Assembly: GCA_965208385.1 (NCBI GenBank)
Contig: CBDBOO010000122.1
Coordinates: forward strand, 33,684-97,683
Reading direction: 5' to 3'
From: Endozoicomonas sp965208385
GTDB taxonomy: Bacteria; Pseudomonadota; Gammaproteobacteria; Pseudomonadales; Endozoicomonadaceae
DNA: 64,000 bases
The notes beneath the pieces were generated by a model. It saw only the letters and a program-made list of their open reading frames with translations, did no database searches and was not told the origin of the DNA. The position numbers were made by a program, and so were the translations under genes. Each line of letters opens with the position of its first letter. The first letter of the stretch is position 1. Shown piece after piece: positions 36,784 through 46,442 of this stretch.

Positions 36784-38733
36784 TCAGAGGGGGTTGGTGT
36801 TTTTATTAAAAAATGCCAGTTTTTTCTGGTAGAGTTCCAGTCTGTTTTCATACTTGTAAAAGCCGTGGCCTTCACCGTCTTTAACCAGCCACTGATAACT
36901 CTTTCCTATTTTATCCAGTTCTTTCTTCAGTTTTTCAGCTTGTTCAATGGGAACTCGCTCATCATCCTCGCCATGCACAATGAAAAGTTCAGCCTTGATT
37001 TTATTCACATGAGTGACCGGTGAGAATTCCTTTAACCGGGCCCTGTCCTCACCAATTACTTTTGACAGATAATTAATGCCAGTGCGTCTCTCGGGTATAT
37101 CCCCTTCTTCATACATCATCTCAAGATCATAAACGCCCACATAACCCACGGCGCACTGATATAAATTCTGTGCTCTGATTACGCTCATGAGTGTCGCATA
37201 GCCACCGTAAGAAGCACCGCTAATACAAATTCTATTCTCATCAGCTATCCCTTCCTTGATGGCCCATCGGGTAGCGGACGTTATATCATCAATCATCTTG
37301 CCTCCCCACTCTCGATATCCTTTTTTCATAAAATCAACACCATAGCCGCCACTGCCACGGAAATTCACTTTTAAAACAGCGTACCCCTGACTGGCCAGAA
37401 ACTGTGTTTCAGGATCATAGAGCCAGCTATCCCTGGGGCCGTGTGGGCCACCATGGGGGATAACAATCATTGGCAGGTTTTTGGAAGCACCATTTGGCAG
37501 GGTAATATAGCCATACAAATCCAGGCCATCATCAGCTTTAACACTGAATGCCTCAGTGGTAGCAAGTTCTTTACCTTTCAACCAGGGCGCAGAAGAAAAA
37601 AGCTCCTTAAGTTTCGAAGTTTTGGTGTTGAACAGATAGAAGGTGTAAGGGTCTTTTTCCGAGGATACCCGAAGAATTACTTCCTCCATATCGGTTGTTC
37701 TGCTGGTAATATAGATATCCGAGTATTTAAAGCTTTTCTGAAGAGAAGGATACCAGCGTCCCACCGGATGCTGCTGATCCAGGGTGATCACCTGACTGTA
37801 ATCAGGTTCTACATGCACCGCATAAATATTTCCGCGACTTGCGTTAAAGCCATTAATGTCAACTCTCGGGTGACGGTAAACCTGAATCATTTCTTTCGAT
37901 TTCAGATCGAAAAGAAACAAGCCCCGGGTATCTAATCCATTCTCCGATAGGCTGGAATAGACATAAACCTGACTGTTATCCTTAGTGAACATCAGTGGTT
38001 CCATGCCTTCACCGTTGTCCGGAAATTTGTTCAGCATCTGCCAGTCAGATTTGGTGTTTTTCCGATAATAAATAACAGTGTAGTTTTTACCGCCTTCTGC
38101 TACTTCAGCTGTAGCAAAACGAACCACAGCATTATTGTCTGCTAGAAGACGGCTGTTGATTACCGGGGAACTGCTTATTTTCCGTTTTTTACCGGTGTAA
38201 ACATTTAACTTGTAAGCCTTGGTTCTATTGGATGAGTCTTTGTTGGCTGGCCAGGCAGAAATCAGAATATGTGCTGGATCATCTCTCATATAATCCAGTA
38301 CATTCATAAACTCAACCAATGGGTTTATTTTTAACCCTCCCTTGGAGTCGTAGCCAAATATCAGTTTTCTTTTGGAGCCATCAATATTCATGGCAAAGAA
38401 GTTGCCGGTATTGAATGGCTTCTCAAGAGCGCCAGATTTGTAATAAACGGTTGCGCCAATGCGTTCATTATTTAACCATTTTACGCTGCCGGGTTGCCTC
38501 TTACTCTTGAAGCCCATCACGCTGAGAATTTCCAGATCTTTTCGGCGAATGACAGCAATAACCTGTTTATTATTTCTAATTATCGCAGCAGCAAAATGCT
38601 TGCCATCCGGAGATATTTTGATATTTCTGTATTTTGGTGGTTCGACAAAATCTTTTACAGTCGGTTTTTCTCCGGCCGTCAAAGTTCCCGAAAAAGTAAA
38701 AACCAGTATTAACAACAAGCACTTCTTTAACAT
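36784..38733 (-). CDS. S9-family prolyl-oligopeptidase-like serine peptidase
   Basis: 649 residues. Signal peptide (about 1-20, LLLILVFTFSGTLTA), a beta-propeller region (about 40-380) and a C-terminal alpha/beta hydrolase. Catalytic Ser is in CISGASYGGYATLM (about 488), Asp in VHGEDDERVP, His in GEGHGFYKYENR. Such exported acyl-peptide or dipeptidyl peptidases degrade short peptides in the periplasm or outside. Monocistronic. The start ATG 38733 leads straight into the signal sequence. Confidence 0.9.
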   Translation of the reverse strand: MLKKCLLLILVFTFSGTLTAGEKPTVKDFVEPPKYRNIKISPDGKHFAAAIIRNNKQVIAVIRRKDLEILSVMGFKSKRQPGSVKWLNNERIGATVYYKSGALEKPFNTGNFFAMNIDGSKRKLIFGYDSKGGLKINPLVEFMNVLDYMRDDPAHILISAWPANKDSSNRTKAYKLNVYTGKKRKISSSPVINSRLLADNNAVVRFATAEVAEGGKNYTVIYYRKNTKSDWQMLNKFPDNGEGMEPLMFTKDNSQVYVYSSLSENGLDTRGLFLFDLKSKEMIQVYRHPRVDINGFNASRGNIYAVHVEPDYSQVITLDQQHPVGRWYPSLQKSFKYSDIYITSRTTDMEEVILRVSSEKDPYTFYLFNTKTSKLKELFSSAPWLKGKELATTEAFSVKADDGLDLYGYITLPNGASKNLPMIVIPHGGPHGPRDSWLYDPETQFLASQGYAVLKVNFRGSGGYGVDFMKKGYREWGGKMIDDITSATRWAIKEGIADENRICISGASYGGYATLMSVIRAQNLYQCAVGYVGVYDLEMMYEEGDIPERRTGINYLSKVIGEDRARLKEFSPVTHVNKIKAELFIVHGEDDERVPIEQAEKLKKELDKIGKSYQWLVKDGEGHGFYKYENRLELYQKKLAFFNKNTNPL

Positions 38734-38827
38734 CCTGCTTTCCTTTAAGTCTTAATTCCTTTTGTATACTTACGCTATCAGGGTTTTTAGTTTTCCCCCA
38801 TCTCAATACATAACAATGAGACTTTCC

Positions 38828-39421
38828 TCACAGTTTCGAGTCGATATCACTTTTTTTTGAGCTGGAAGCCTGAACAGGGAATACAATATCGCGTATTCTC
38901 ATAGGATACTGGCCAGTCTTCCGGTCGGAAAAATAATATTTCAGCGTTTTGTGAATTGTGTTGAAGGCAAGGTTTTCCCAGGGGATTTCCTCTTCTGAGA
39001 ACAAGCGTACTTCCTCGCTCTCAATACCGGCTTCAAATGCCTGACTGTGCATTGTTGCCAGAAAAAAAACCGATATCTGCCCAACATGAATGACATTGAA
39101 AAAGGTGTAGAGAGATTCTATGGCGACCGTGGCTCCTGCTTCTTCCATGGTTTCCCTGGCAGCGCCTTCTTCGATGGATTCACCCAGTTCCATAAAACCG
39201 CCGGGTAGGGTCCAATATCCCTTTCGTGGCTCAATGGCACGTTTGCATAACAATACCTTGTCTTCAAATACAGGTAAGCAACCGGTTACTATCCTTGGAT
39301 TTTGATAGTGAACCATTGGGCATTCAGTGCAAACATCCCTGAGCCGGTTATCACCATCCGGGATTGCCTTCTTTAGCGAGGCACCACATTGACTGCAATA
39401 GCGCATGGAATTTCTGAACAT
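38828..39421 (-). CDS. Nudix hydrolase with N-terminal zinc ribbon
   Basis: 197 residues from ATG 39421, which has AAGGAG seven bases upstream; a longer frame starts at 39466 without a good site. Zinc ribbon Cys-x2-Cys (YCSQCGASL) and C-x2-C (VCTECPMVHYQNPR), then the Nudix box GGFMELGESIEEGAARETMEEAGA (G-x5-E-x7-R-E-x2-E-E-x-G). It resembles the NudC-like family that hydrolyses NAD(H) or NAD-capped RNA but lacks the NudC-specific SQPWPFPxS motif, so substrate is open (ADP-ribose is possible). Confidence 0.88.
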   Translation of the reverse strand: MFRNSMRYCSQCGASLKKAIPDGDNRLRDVCTECPMVHYQNPRIVTGCLPVFEDKVLLCKRAIEPRKGYWTLPGGFMELGESIEEGAARETMEEAGATVAIESLYTFFNVIHVGQISVFFLATMHSQAFEAGIESEEVRLFSEEEIPWENLAFNTIHKTLKYYFSDRKTGQYPMRIRDIVFPVQASSSKKSDIDSKL

Positions 39422-39550
39422 CAAACAGCTCCTTTTCTCATTGTTTTTCTGGCTGAAAGCCACCACAGATTATCAAAGCCCGGATCGAATATGAAACGAC
39501 AAATGTCGTTATGAAGAAATTGATGCTGGATAATTTCATCGAGTCTACAT

Positions 39551-40201
39551 ATGATATTTTATACAATTCATGAACAGACGGATGTCAGTGTAGTTATGTT
39601 AAGACAGGTTGCAGACAGGCTGAAGAGACATCAGCCAAGAATAATTAATGCGCCTATACCAAAAGCAGCTGTACTGATACCTGTTACAGATCAGGAATAT
39701 CCTGAAATTATTTTTACCCGTCGCTCATCTCATATGACGACGCACAGTGGTGAAGTTGCCTTTCCCGGTGGTAAGCAGGATGAATCGGACGATAGTCTGC
39801 AAAGTACAGCGCTGAGAGAATCCTTCGAAGAAATCGGCTTGCCATCGGATAAAGTTCAAATCATTGGTCAATGTGGCGCGGTTATTTCCCGGTTCGGTAT
39901 TGAGGTTACTCCTTTTGTGGGAATCTTGCCTTTTGACACCCCGCTGAAAGCCAATGTGGCAGAGTTGGACCGCATATTCCGGGTTCCTGTCCACCTTTTT
40001 CTGGATAAGAAGCAGTGGCGTTTTGATACCTGGCACTTTAACAACAGGGACTATCAGATGCCTGCCTTTCAGTATGGTGAGTATCTCATCTGGGGTCTTA
40101 CCGCCATCATGCTGGTTGAATTTTTGAATACAACCTGCGATGCAGGCATTCCCCTGGAAGCGCCTCAGTTTACCGATCATTACTTGAAGCAATACTCGTA
40201 G
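39551..40201 (+). CDS. CoA pyrophosphatase-type Nudix hydrolase (NudL)
   Basis: 216 residues. Nudix box FPGGKQDESDDSLQSTALRESFEEIGL (G-x5-E-x7-R-E-x2-E-E-x-G) preceded by the NudL/YeaB signature RRSSHMTTHSGEVAFPGG (L-L-T-x-R-x3-h-x-H-S-G-E-h-A-F-P-G-G). It cleaves CoA to 4'-phosphopantetheine and 3',5'-ADP. Translation could also begin at ATG 39598. It is divergent from the other Nudix gene, 130 bp apart. The nested IS block begins 36 bp after its stop. Confidence 0.88.
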   Translation: MIFYTIHEQTDVSVVMLRQVADRLKRHQPRIINAPIPKAAVLIPVTDQEYPEIIFTRRSSHMTTHSGEVAFPGGKQDESDDSLQSTALRESFEEIGLPSDKVQIIGQCGAVISRFGIEVTPFVGILPFDTPLKANVAELDRIFRVPVHLFLDKKQWRFDTWHFNNRDYQMPAFQYGEYLIWGLTAIMLVEFLNTTCDAGIPLEAPQFTDHYLKQYS

Positions 40202-41747
40202 GAAAGTAGTTCTTTTTTTACCCTCAACTATCGTTATCAGGGCAATAGTTTCAGGAGCACGATAGTTTAGAATTTTTCTAATATTAGCTCTGTTCGATAA
40301 TTATCATCCATTCCTGCCAGCTTTAACCGTCGAGCCATGCTTTTTGTCTCATAGCGACAACTGAGTTTGTGTACATTGAAACAACACCTCCTAATGGTTG
40401 CCACATTCTTTGTTGCTGTACGTTCATGAATTTTACTGGCGTCTTCGCCGAAGCTGACATCTAAAGTACGATGCTGGCCATTCTCAATGCTCCAGTGGTG
40501 CCTCACCGATGACAGCATGCTTTGAGCTGACAGCACTCTGTTGCTTATATAAAAGTGGATCTCTGTCGTTTGCTTGGTGCCTATTAGTCTATCCCTCTGG
40601 ATCGCGGCACACTGTTTCAGCCCTGACCACAAATCTTCAGGATCAATTCTGTGATAAATATCGTTGAATACCCAGCAACGCCTATGCTCATAGCGACCCC
40701 TGTTTTTTTTCCATGGTTTCTGCAAAACATAAACTCTTATCGGAGTCCACAGGCGTATTTTCGATGTGCTCAGTAAATACTGACTCTATATTGGCGTGCA
40801 ACGAAGGCTGATTATTTTTAACGCACAACAAATAGTCAGCTTTTTTATCAATGATCTTCTGGCAAATGTCTCGCTGGCACCCCATAGCATCACTGGTAAT
40901 CAAAGCACCTTCGAGTGGGTGTAATTAAAAGTGTTCCATCTACCCATTATCCAGCTTGCTGCCAGTACTGATCCCAGTCCCCGTTAGAACGCAATGTTCT
41001 TAAGCAAAGCATTGCTCCTGCGATGGAAGGCTTCCACCAAGCACCCGGTATTTTTAGTCGCATCTGCACTACTGCACTGTTAGAACTTTCTATTTCGCCA
41101 GAGCCAATGGGAAGATTGGCTGCTTCTGCTGCAGCATATTCGAATTGCCCTGGACGGTTTCGGATATATCGGTGACACTCCTCTGGTTTATTGGCTGCTT
41201 TGCCTTTCTTTCCGTTTCTATGCGGATCAAGCTCTGCCATGACGGCATTAACATTGCCAGATTTCATGCGTTCCTGCTGGATATGCCGCCACTGTACACG
41301 TGTTTCCTTGTTAAACCCGACACACTCTTCTGCTGCATCAGCGAAGTGCTCAGAGAGATGATAATAGTCAACGAGGAAACTTCCTTGCTCTCCAAACACT
41401 CTCTTTGTCTGGTTGGCAATCCAGGTGGCTCCATCGCTCACGCAATGGATAGAGGATTGCCGGTTGAGCCCCTGCTCTATTGCACAACTCAACCACTGGT
41501 CACCTGCTTCATCCGGCCCTCCCATTGTGGCCTGATGACGTTTATCTGAACTACCCAGCTTATAGACCTGGCAAAGTTTAGCCTCCTGCCATTCAGTTTT
41601 ACGTGCTTTGCGTTTGTCACCTTCTGCCTCTTCATCAATGAGGACAACAGGAATCATGCTTCCATCCATTTCTCCTATGAACTGGGCAGCTTCACCGAGG
41701 CAGTCCTGACGATTTTGTGATGCACTGATGGAATCATTTTGCATACA

Positions 41748-43366
41748 CTCGATGCTGCAGTTTTTAGTTGTTGACTGATACACTTCTGCTCACGCAGCTT
41801 TCTGAGCGTGATACTTCAACGAAGCAGTGGGTTCCTGTTTGCCCAGATCGCGACCAGCCATATGCTTACTGGATTCCCTTGTTGGCAACACATCGTCCAA
41901 GGCTTTCGTTAAGGATTTCAACGCAGCCTCAGGGTCATCTGATGCGACCACTTCTTTGACCGTATCAACCAATGCTTCAGCTTTGAGGCGTTCGATCAGG
42001 CAACCTGCGGGCAACCCGGGTTGTTTGTTTTTGAGTCGGGCTGATTGCTCTGGATGCAGTAACAACAAATGATCGCACAGCAGGCTCAGGATCAAGCCAC
42101 GCTCAGACCCTTCTTTGCCTTGCTGTTTGCTCAGTCGGTTCCAGCCGCCATACGCTTTCCAGTCCTGAATAAAAACCTCGACCAACCACCTCAGCGAATA
42201 CAGCCTGGCTATATCAGCGTGGTGCCATGACATATCAGAAGCGGCCAGATAACGGTACTCTTCTTCATCTTCATACTTCAGAGCAACAACGAAACGACGC
42301 TTGTTGTGTGCCTTGATGTAGAGGCGAGCTGCGAGCATGGTCACCCGCTTTTCTTTTCCTCCACGAATAATTAACTGCGTTTCAACGCCTTTTTGTCGTG
42401 CAAAATAATCCCTGAGGGTGGCTTCTGAATTTCTGCTGGCCACTTTCTGATTGGAGCGCAATTGGCTAACGACTTGCGCCTGACCTGTTACGGCTGTCGC
42501 TTCATCCATGAATTTTCCTGTACCGTAGAGCGCATCAGCCAGAACACCTTTAATCACTACTTCAGGAAAATGGTCAACGAATTCCCGGATCATCTGTAAT
42601 GCCAGCGCTTGAAGCGTTGGAAAGCGGTTGTGGTCGGGTTCTGGACGTTTAGGTCTCAGTTTCTTTGCAACACCCTCTTTCTTGAGGTCTTTGTCGTGTT
42701 TTCGCCAAGCGGACAGCTGTGGATCGGGAACGTAAAACCGGAAACCTACAGGAAAGGTGGCAATGTCCGAGACCAAGACCATAAAGATCAGCTCCTGACC
42801 ATTGATATAGCCACCTGTCGGTTTATCTCTGATTTTATGAGTGCCTTCGATCCGGGTCGTTCTTTTTGATCGTTGTTTGGCTGAATCATCAATCGTCAGA
42901 GTCCCTTCAGCAATACCATAATGAGACAGAATATTGCGAACACTGGCCTGCAGCATACGATGCCATGCAATCTTTGCTGAATAGAAAATCCAGCATAGCC
43001 GGGTCGACTTGAACTTCCCAAGACTCCTTCGCTCAAAGGCCGCCCAGTTGAGTGTTTCAGTGACAACAATCCCCATAATTAGAGCGGTCAGGACTGTTTT
43101 TTGGATCGTTGTGAGTTGAGCAGAAGGCGTAATGCTTTTCAGTGAATCGCTCAAAGAATCCAGAAATACAGTAACAACAGAAAGAGGACGAATTAGCACT
43201 AACGACACTTGACGGTTATAAAATGGGAATGCAATCTTACCCTGTCAGCCTGCTGTTGTGTCGTTGATCGTATCTCGCTGGGCTTGATGCAGGAGGCGCA
43301 GCAGTAGTCTGGTTTCGATATTCACATCAGAATATCCTGTCAAACGCTAAAAACTGCAGCATCGAG
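41748..43366 (-). mobile_element. IS4-superfamily insertion sequence (innermost of nest)
   Basis: 1619 bp. Perfect 20-bp terminal inverted repeats CTCGATGCTGCAGTTTTTAG and CTAAAAACTGCAGCATCGAG. Flanked by a 5-bp duplication ATACA (41743-41747; 43367-43371) of ISKra4 sequence. Intact transposase. Youngest insertion of the three. Confidence 0.92.
41790..43208 (-). CDS. IS4-superfamily transposase, intact
   Basis: 472 residues. DDE motifs: first Asp in GTLTIDDSAKQRSKR, second in VIKGVLADALYGTGKFM, and the glutamate in the YREK signature YSLRWLVEVFIQDWK. A basic, Lys/Arg-rich central region (KHDKDLKKEGVAKKLRPKRP) follows the first motif. It spans almost the whole element. Full length and uninterrupted, so this is a potentially active element. 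Unrelated at close range to the IS4-type copy at 33-34 kb. Confidence 0.92.
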   Translation of the reverse strand: MSLVLIRPLSVVTVFLDSLSDSLKSITPSAQLTTIQKTVLTALIMGIVVTETLNWAAFERRSLGKFKSTRLCWIFYSAKIAWHRMLQASVRNILSHYGIAEGTLTIDDSAKQRSKRTTRIEGTHKIRDKPTGGYINGQELIFMVLVSDIATFPVGFRFYVPDPQLSAWRKHDKDLKKEGVAKKLRPKRPEPDHNRFPTLQALALQMIREFVDHFPEVVIKGVLADALYGTGKFMDEATAVTGQAQVVSQLRSNQKVASRNSEATLRDYFARQKGVETQLIIRGGKEKRVTMLAARLYIKAHNKRRFVVALKYEDEEEYRYLAASDMSWHHADIARLYSLRWLVEVFIQDWKAYGGWNRLSKQQGKEGSERGLILSLLCDHLLLLHPEQSARLKNKQPGLPAGCLIERLKAEALVDTVKEVVASDDPEAALKSLTKALDDVLPTRESSKHMAGRDLGKQEPTASLKYHAQKAA

Positions 43367-44637
43367 ATACAGCTTGCGTGCTCAAGAGTTATGGCTCGAA
43401 TAGAAGACTCAGGCACATCAATACCATAATGTTCATGTATTTTTTTGCAGCTGCCTGAAAAGAACTATCTGCACCAAAGTCTACAATTTTACGTTGAATT
43501 GTGCGGGAGTAGTCGCGACAGTGAATATGAGCGGCATGACTGAAAGGTCTGACCCGATGCTTGTCTACCGTCTGGCAGCGTTCAAGAACTTCTATTTTCC
43601 CATAGGTGCTCAGCCAATAAGTGTTTTTTTTTGAGTTTTAGCTCCGGGGTGCTTCAGGCAAGCCTCGCCAAATTTTAGATCTTCCTTGTAGGTACCCCAG
43701 CCAGTAAGCAGTTCATTGCCCATTTCACGCAGGTGGGCAATGACGGCTTCTTCAGCATCATCAGCACGATCCAGGAGACCTGACTCGGCTTCAACAATAT
43801 CCAGAAGTGCAGAAACTCTAAGCTCAAGCTCGGGGTGGGCTGCAAGTCTATCAGCAAGAGAAATAGGTGAGGGCATAATACTAACTAGGGTTGAGAAATA
43901 CTCTTACATTATCGTTCATATTGAGGTTTTGTGGGCAGAAAAACTTCTAATGAACACTTTTAATTACACCCCCTTCGAGTACAAGCATATCCAGTACTTT
44001 AGGAATGGCTTTAATTTCATTGGATTTTTTATCAATAGGAGTAAAACCCAATATCAGCTTCTGCTCGGAACTGTAAGCACTGACGATTTGGATCATTTTT
44101 TTTCCCTTTGCAGGACGTGAACCACGAAGCGCTTTACCATCAATAGCGATGACATTATCGTTTTTTTCGGGAAAAGGCCCCATTCGACGGGTATTAATAT
44201 CTGAGATCAGGTCGCTCATCCAATCAACGAATAGCTGCATGAAAGCTTTTGAGTCAATGAGTGAGCAGACTTTTTGTAAGGTGTAATGTGTAGGGAACCC
44301 AAATCTATAAGGGAAATAGCGTCGAAACCAGTCAGCGTTATGCTTCGCGAATACTTCCATGTCTTCCCATTCCGAGTAATCACTTAGAACGCTTACATAG
44401 ACAATAAATAGAACTTCAGGAAGTGTATAAACCACATGATCTTTATCACGAGGATCTATCAGCGTGTGTAACCTGTCGAATAGAGTGATGTATTCAGCCA
44501 TGATAATATTACCTCTGCAATGCAAAGGTATGGCACAAAAATACTGATACGTCAGTCTATTTGAAGCTTACGCCCTGCTATCGTTATAATCCCCTCTCTT
44601 TAATATGCCTCCAGCCCTAAGAGTTCAATAGTTTCGT

Positions 44638-44979
44638 ATGAGTGGATCAGACAGTACAGCCGGTAACATTGTTTCTATTAAGGAATCACTGACTACAAAT
44701 CTGAAAGAATTGTATGCATTATCTTTACGGGCTGACGAACAGCTTGAACAATTTCAGGAAAAAGAGAAGGGGCAGCATTCAGCTGTTTTTCAAAAAGATA
44801 CCGGGTTCAGAGCTGAGAGTAATCGATTTCTTCCTTATCTGATTGAGCTTTCAGAAGATGTCCAGAACCTGCCGGATCGGCAGTCAGACCTGGATAAAAA
44901 GGCGTTACGAAGACTTTTAACCAAAATACAGAAAATGCATCTGGTATTGAACCGCTTCCACAAAATTACAGCCTCATAA
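44638..44979 (+). CDS. Hypothetical small helical protein
   Basis: 113 residues, highly charged and predicted mostly helical, with heptad-like stretches (KELYALSLRADEQLEQFQEKEK; KKALRRLLTKIQKMHLVLNRF). No membrane segment or signal peptide. No family recognised. The ISAs1 element ends 60 bp upstream, so its own promoter may be truncated. It ends near a dispersed hairpin repeat and a GC-rich palindrome. Confidence 0.6.
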   Translation: MSGSDSTAGNIVSIKESLTTNLKELYALSLRADEQLEQFQEKEKGQHSAVFQKDTGFRAESNRFLPYLIELSEDVQNLPDRQSDLDKKALRRLLTKIQKMHLVLNRFHKITAS

Positions 44980-44999
44980 TGACAGACTCAATTTCGCTA

Positions 45000-45024
45000 T
45001 ATACCCAAAGGCGACGGGTATAGT
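45000..45024. repeat. Dispersed hairpin repeat, copy 1
   Basis: Core TACCCAAAGGCGACGGGTA with outer bases pairing (ATACCC...GGGTAT) to form a short hairpin. The same core occurs at 50963-50983. Both are intergenic. Confidence 0.7.
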
Positions 45025-45036
45025 TGGAAAGCAGTG

Positions 45037-45054
45037 CCGGGGAATTCCCCGGCC
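45037..45054. terminator. GC-rich palindrome between convergent genes
   Basis: Perfect 18-bp palindrome GCCGGGGAATTCCCCGGC, 4 bp from the stop of the CorC-type gene. T-runs are weak on both sides (CTGATTT on plus). Probable terminator for the plus-strand small gene. Confidence 0.5.
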
Positions 45055-45058
45055 TGAT

Positions 45059-46315
45059 TTAAAAGGCAGTGAACATCTTCACGCTTTTAATACGATTATC
45101 CTTAACCTGAAGAATTTCAAACCGGTAATTACCCACCATCCAGCAGACGCTGGCTTCAGGAATGGCTTCCATGGCTTCTGTAATAAGTCCGTTGATGGTT
45201 CGGGCTTCTTCGGTGGGTAAATGCCAGTCAAGGGCACGATTAATATCGCGTATGGATGCAGCTCCATCAATAATAAAGCTGCCATCATCCTGAGGCGTTA
45301 TATCCTGGCTGCTATCGGAAACATCCGTAGTGAAGTCGCCAACAATTTCCTCCAGTATATCTTCGAGAGTGACCAGCCCCATAATGTCGCCATACTCATC
45401 GACTACCAGGGCAGAGCGTTCTTTCTTTTTCTGGAAATTAAAGAGTTGAGTATGCAGAGGCGTTGTTTCAGGAACATAGTAGGGCTCAATAGTTTCCTGC
45501 AGTAATACGGCTTTGTTGATTTCATCGAGGGTCAGCAAGCGGGCAATTCGACGCATATGCAACATGCCCACCATGTTGTTGATATCTCCCCGATAAACAG
45601 GCATACGGGTGTGCTGACAATCTCTGAGCTGATCAATGATGTCTTTGATATCATCTTCAATATCTATACCGGAGACTTCATTTCTGGGAATTATGATGTC
45701 ATCAACACGTACTTTCTCCAGATCGAGAATCCCCAGTAACATTCCCTTCCTTTTCGTTTGCAGACGCAAACCTGATTCATTAACCAGCGTTCGCAGTTCT
45801 TCAGTGCTCAGATGATCTTCACCTTCCTGCCCTGGCTTGATACCAAGGGGGAGCATTAACAGGGAGCAAATCCAGTTCACCGCCACTACAACGGGATAGA
45901 GTAATTTCAGTAACGGGGTCAGTATCACCGAGGCTGGAAAGGCAATCCTTTCAGGGAACATAGCGGCAATGGTTTTGGGCGTGACTTCACCAAAAATCAG
46001 AACAACGACTGTCAAGCCCAGAGTAGCTATAGCAATACCACTATCACCATAGAGCCGAACGGCAATGACGGTTGCCAGTGCAGAAGCAAGAATGTTGACA
46101 AAATTATTGCCGATAAGAATAACGCCAATCAATCGGTCGGGTCTTTCAAGCAACGCAATAGTACGCCTGGCGGCTTTATTGCCTTTTCTGGCAAGGTGCC
46201 GGAGTCGATACCGGTTGATTGCCATCATTCCTGTTTCAGAACTGGAAAAAAATGCTGAAAGCATCAGTAAAAAAACCAAAGCGCCAACTAAAACGCCGAG
46301 AGGTGCTTCGCTCAA
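45059..46315 (-). CDS. CorC/HlyC-type (CNNM) membrane transporter, YfjD-like
   Basis: 418 residues. DUF21 domain with about four membrane segments (1-190, starting LVGALVFLLMLSAFFSSSETGMMAINRYRLRHLARKG), a CBS pair (about 200-325, IIPRNEVSGIDIED; ALVVDEYGDIMGLVTLEDILEEIVGDF) and a C-terminal CorC_HlyC domain (about 340-415). The S-S-S-E-T motif is characteristic. These proteins move or sense Mg2+/Co2+. Adjacent to ypjD and ffh in the same arrangement as in E. coli. Confidence 0.92.
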   Translation of the reverse strand: MSEAPLGVLVGALVFLLMLSAFFSSSETGMMAINRYRLRHLARKGNKAARRTIALLERPDRLIGVILIGNNFVNILASALATVIAVRLYGDSGIAIATLGLTVVVLIFGEVTPKTIAAMFPERIAFPASVILTPLLKLLYPVVVAVNWICSLLMLPLGIKPGQEGEDHLSTEELRTLVNESGLRLQTKRKGMLLGILDLEKVRVDDIIIPRNEVSGIDIEDDIKDIIDQLRDCQHTRMPVYRGDINNMVGMLHMRRIARLLTLDEINKAVLLQETIEPYYVPETTPLHTQLFNFQKKKERSALVVDEYGDIMGLVTLEDILEEIVGDFTTDVSDSSQDITPQDDGSFIIDGAASIRDINRALDWHLPTEEARTINGLITEAMEAIPEASVCWMVGNYRFEILQVKDNRIKSVKMFTAF

Positions 46316-46442
46316 GATTGTGTTCGCCTGTAAGTGTCCATAATAGAGAAACTATTGTACCTTCTCTGATCCATATCGCCCATATCAGCTTCGGGAAAGA
46401 TCGGGAGATTTTTGAATGGATCCGATAGTCTGTCAATCACCG

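Larger units (their letters stand above)
40947..43876 (-). pseudogene. ISKra4-like transposase, split and frameshifted
   Basis: N-terminal piece (43876-43610): ISLADRLAAHPELELRVSAL and the RADDAEEAVIAHLREMG helix. The frame breaks at an A9 run (near 43624) and continues as YWLSTYGKIEVLERCQTV and RVRPFSHAA, breaks again at an A7 run (near 43441) and continues as IHEHYGIDVPESSIRAITLEHA, where the inner IS interrupts it. The C-terminal piece (41747-40947) holds FIGEMDGSMIPVV, CVSDGATWIANQTKRVFG, VDYYHLSEHFADAAEECVG and LPIGSGEIESSNS. The A9 site could be a programmed frameshift as in some members of the family; the other breaks are lesions. Confidence 0.8.
40917..43971 (-). mobile_element. ISKra4-like insertion sequence interrupted by an IS4-type element
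   Basis: Perfect terminal inverted repeats GGGTGTAATTAAAAGTGTTC and GAACACTTTTAATTACACCC. Flanked by a perfect 9-bp duplication CCTTCGAGT (40908-40916; 43972-43980) of ISAs1 sequence. Without the inner element it is 1431 bp. Middle shell of the nest. Confidence 0.9.
40267..44525 (-). pseudogene. ISAs1-family transposase, split by insertion and frameshifted
   Basis: N-terminal part (44525 to about 43981): LIDPRDKDHVVYTLPEVLFI, the catalytic AIDGKALRGS and DMLVLEGG. C-terminal part (about 40907 to 40267): ITSDAMGCQRDICQKIIDKK, HWSIENGQHRTLDVSFGEDA. The two parts join across the inserted element at the duplicated CCTTCGAGT. A second break is an A8 run near 40704, where the frame changes inside the MEKNRGRYEHRRCWVF segment. 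Not functional as it stands. Confidence 0.85.
40238..44577 (-). mobile_element. ISAs1-family insertion sequence interrupted by a nested IS pair
   Basis: Ends CAGGGCAATAGTTTCA (left) and, reversed, CAGGGCGTAAGCTTCA (right). Flanked by a perfect 10-bp duplication CTATCGTTAT (40228-40237; 44578-44587). Subtracting the inserted block (40917-43971 plus a 9-bp duplication) leaves 1276 bp, a normal ISAs1 length. Outermost shell of a three-level nest, therefore the oldest insertion. Confidence 0.9.
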
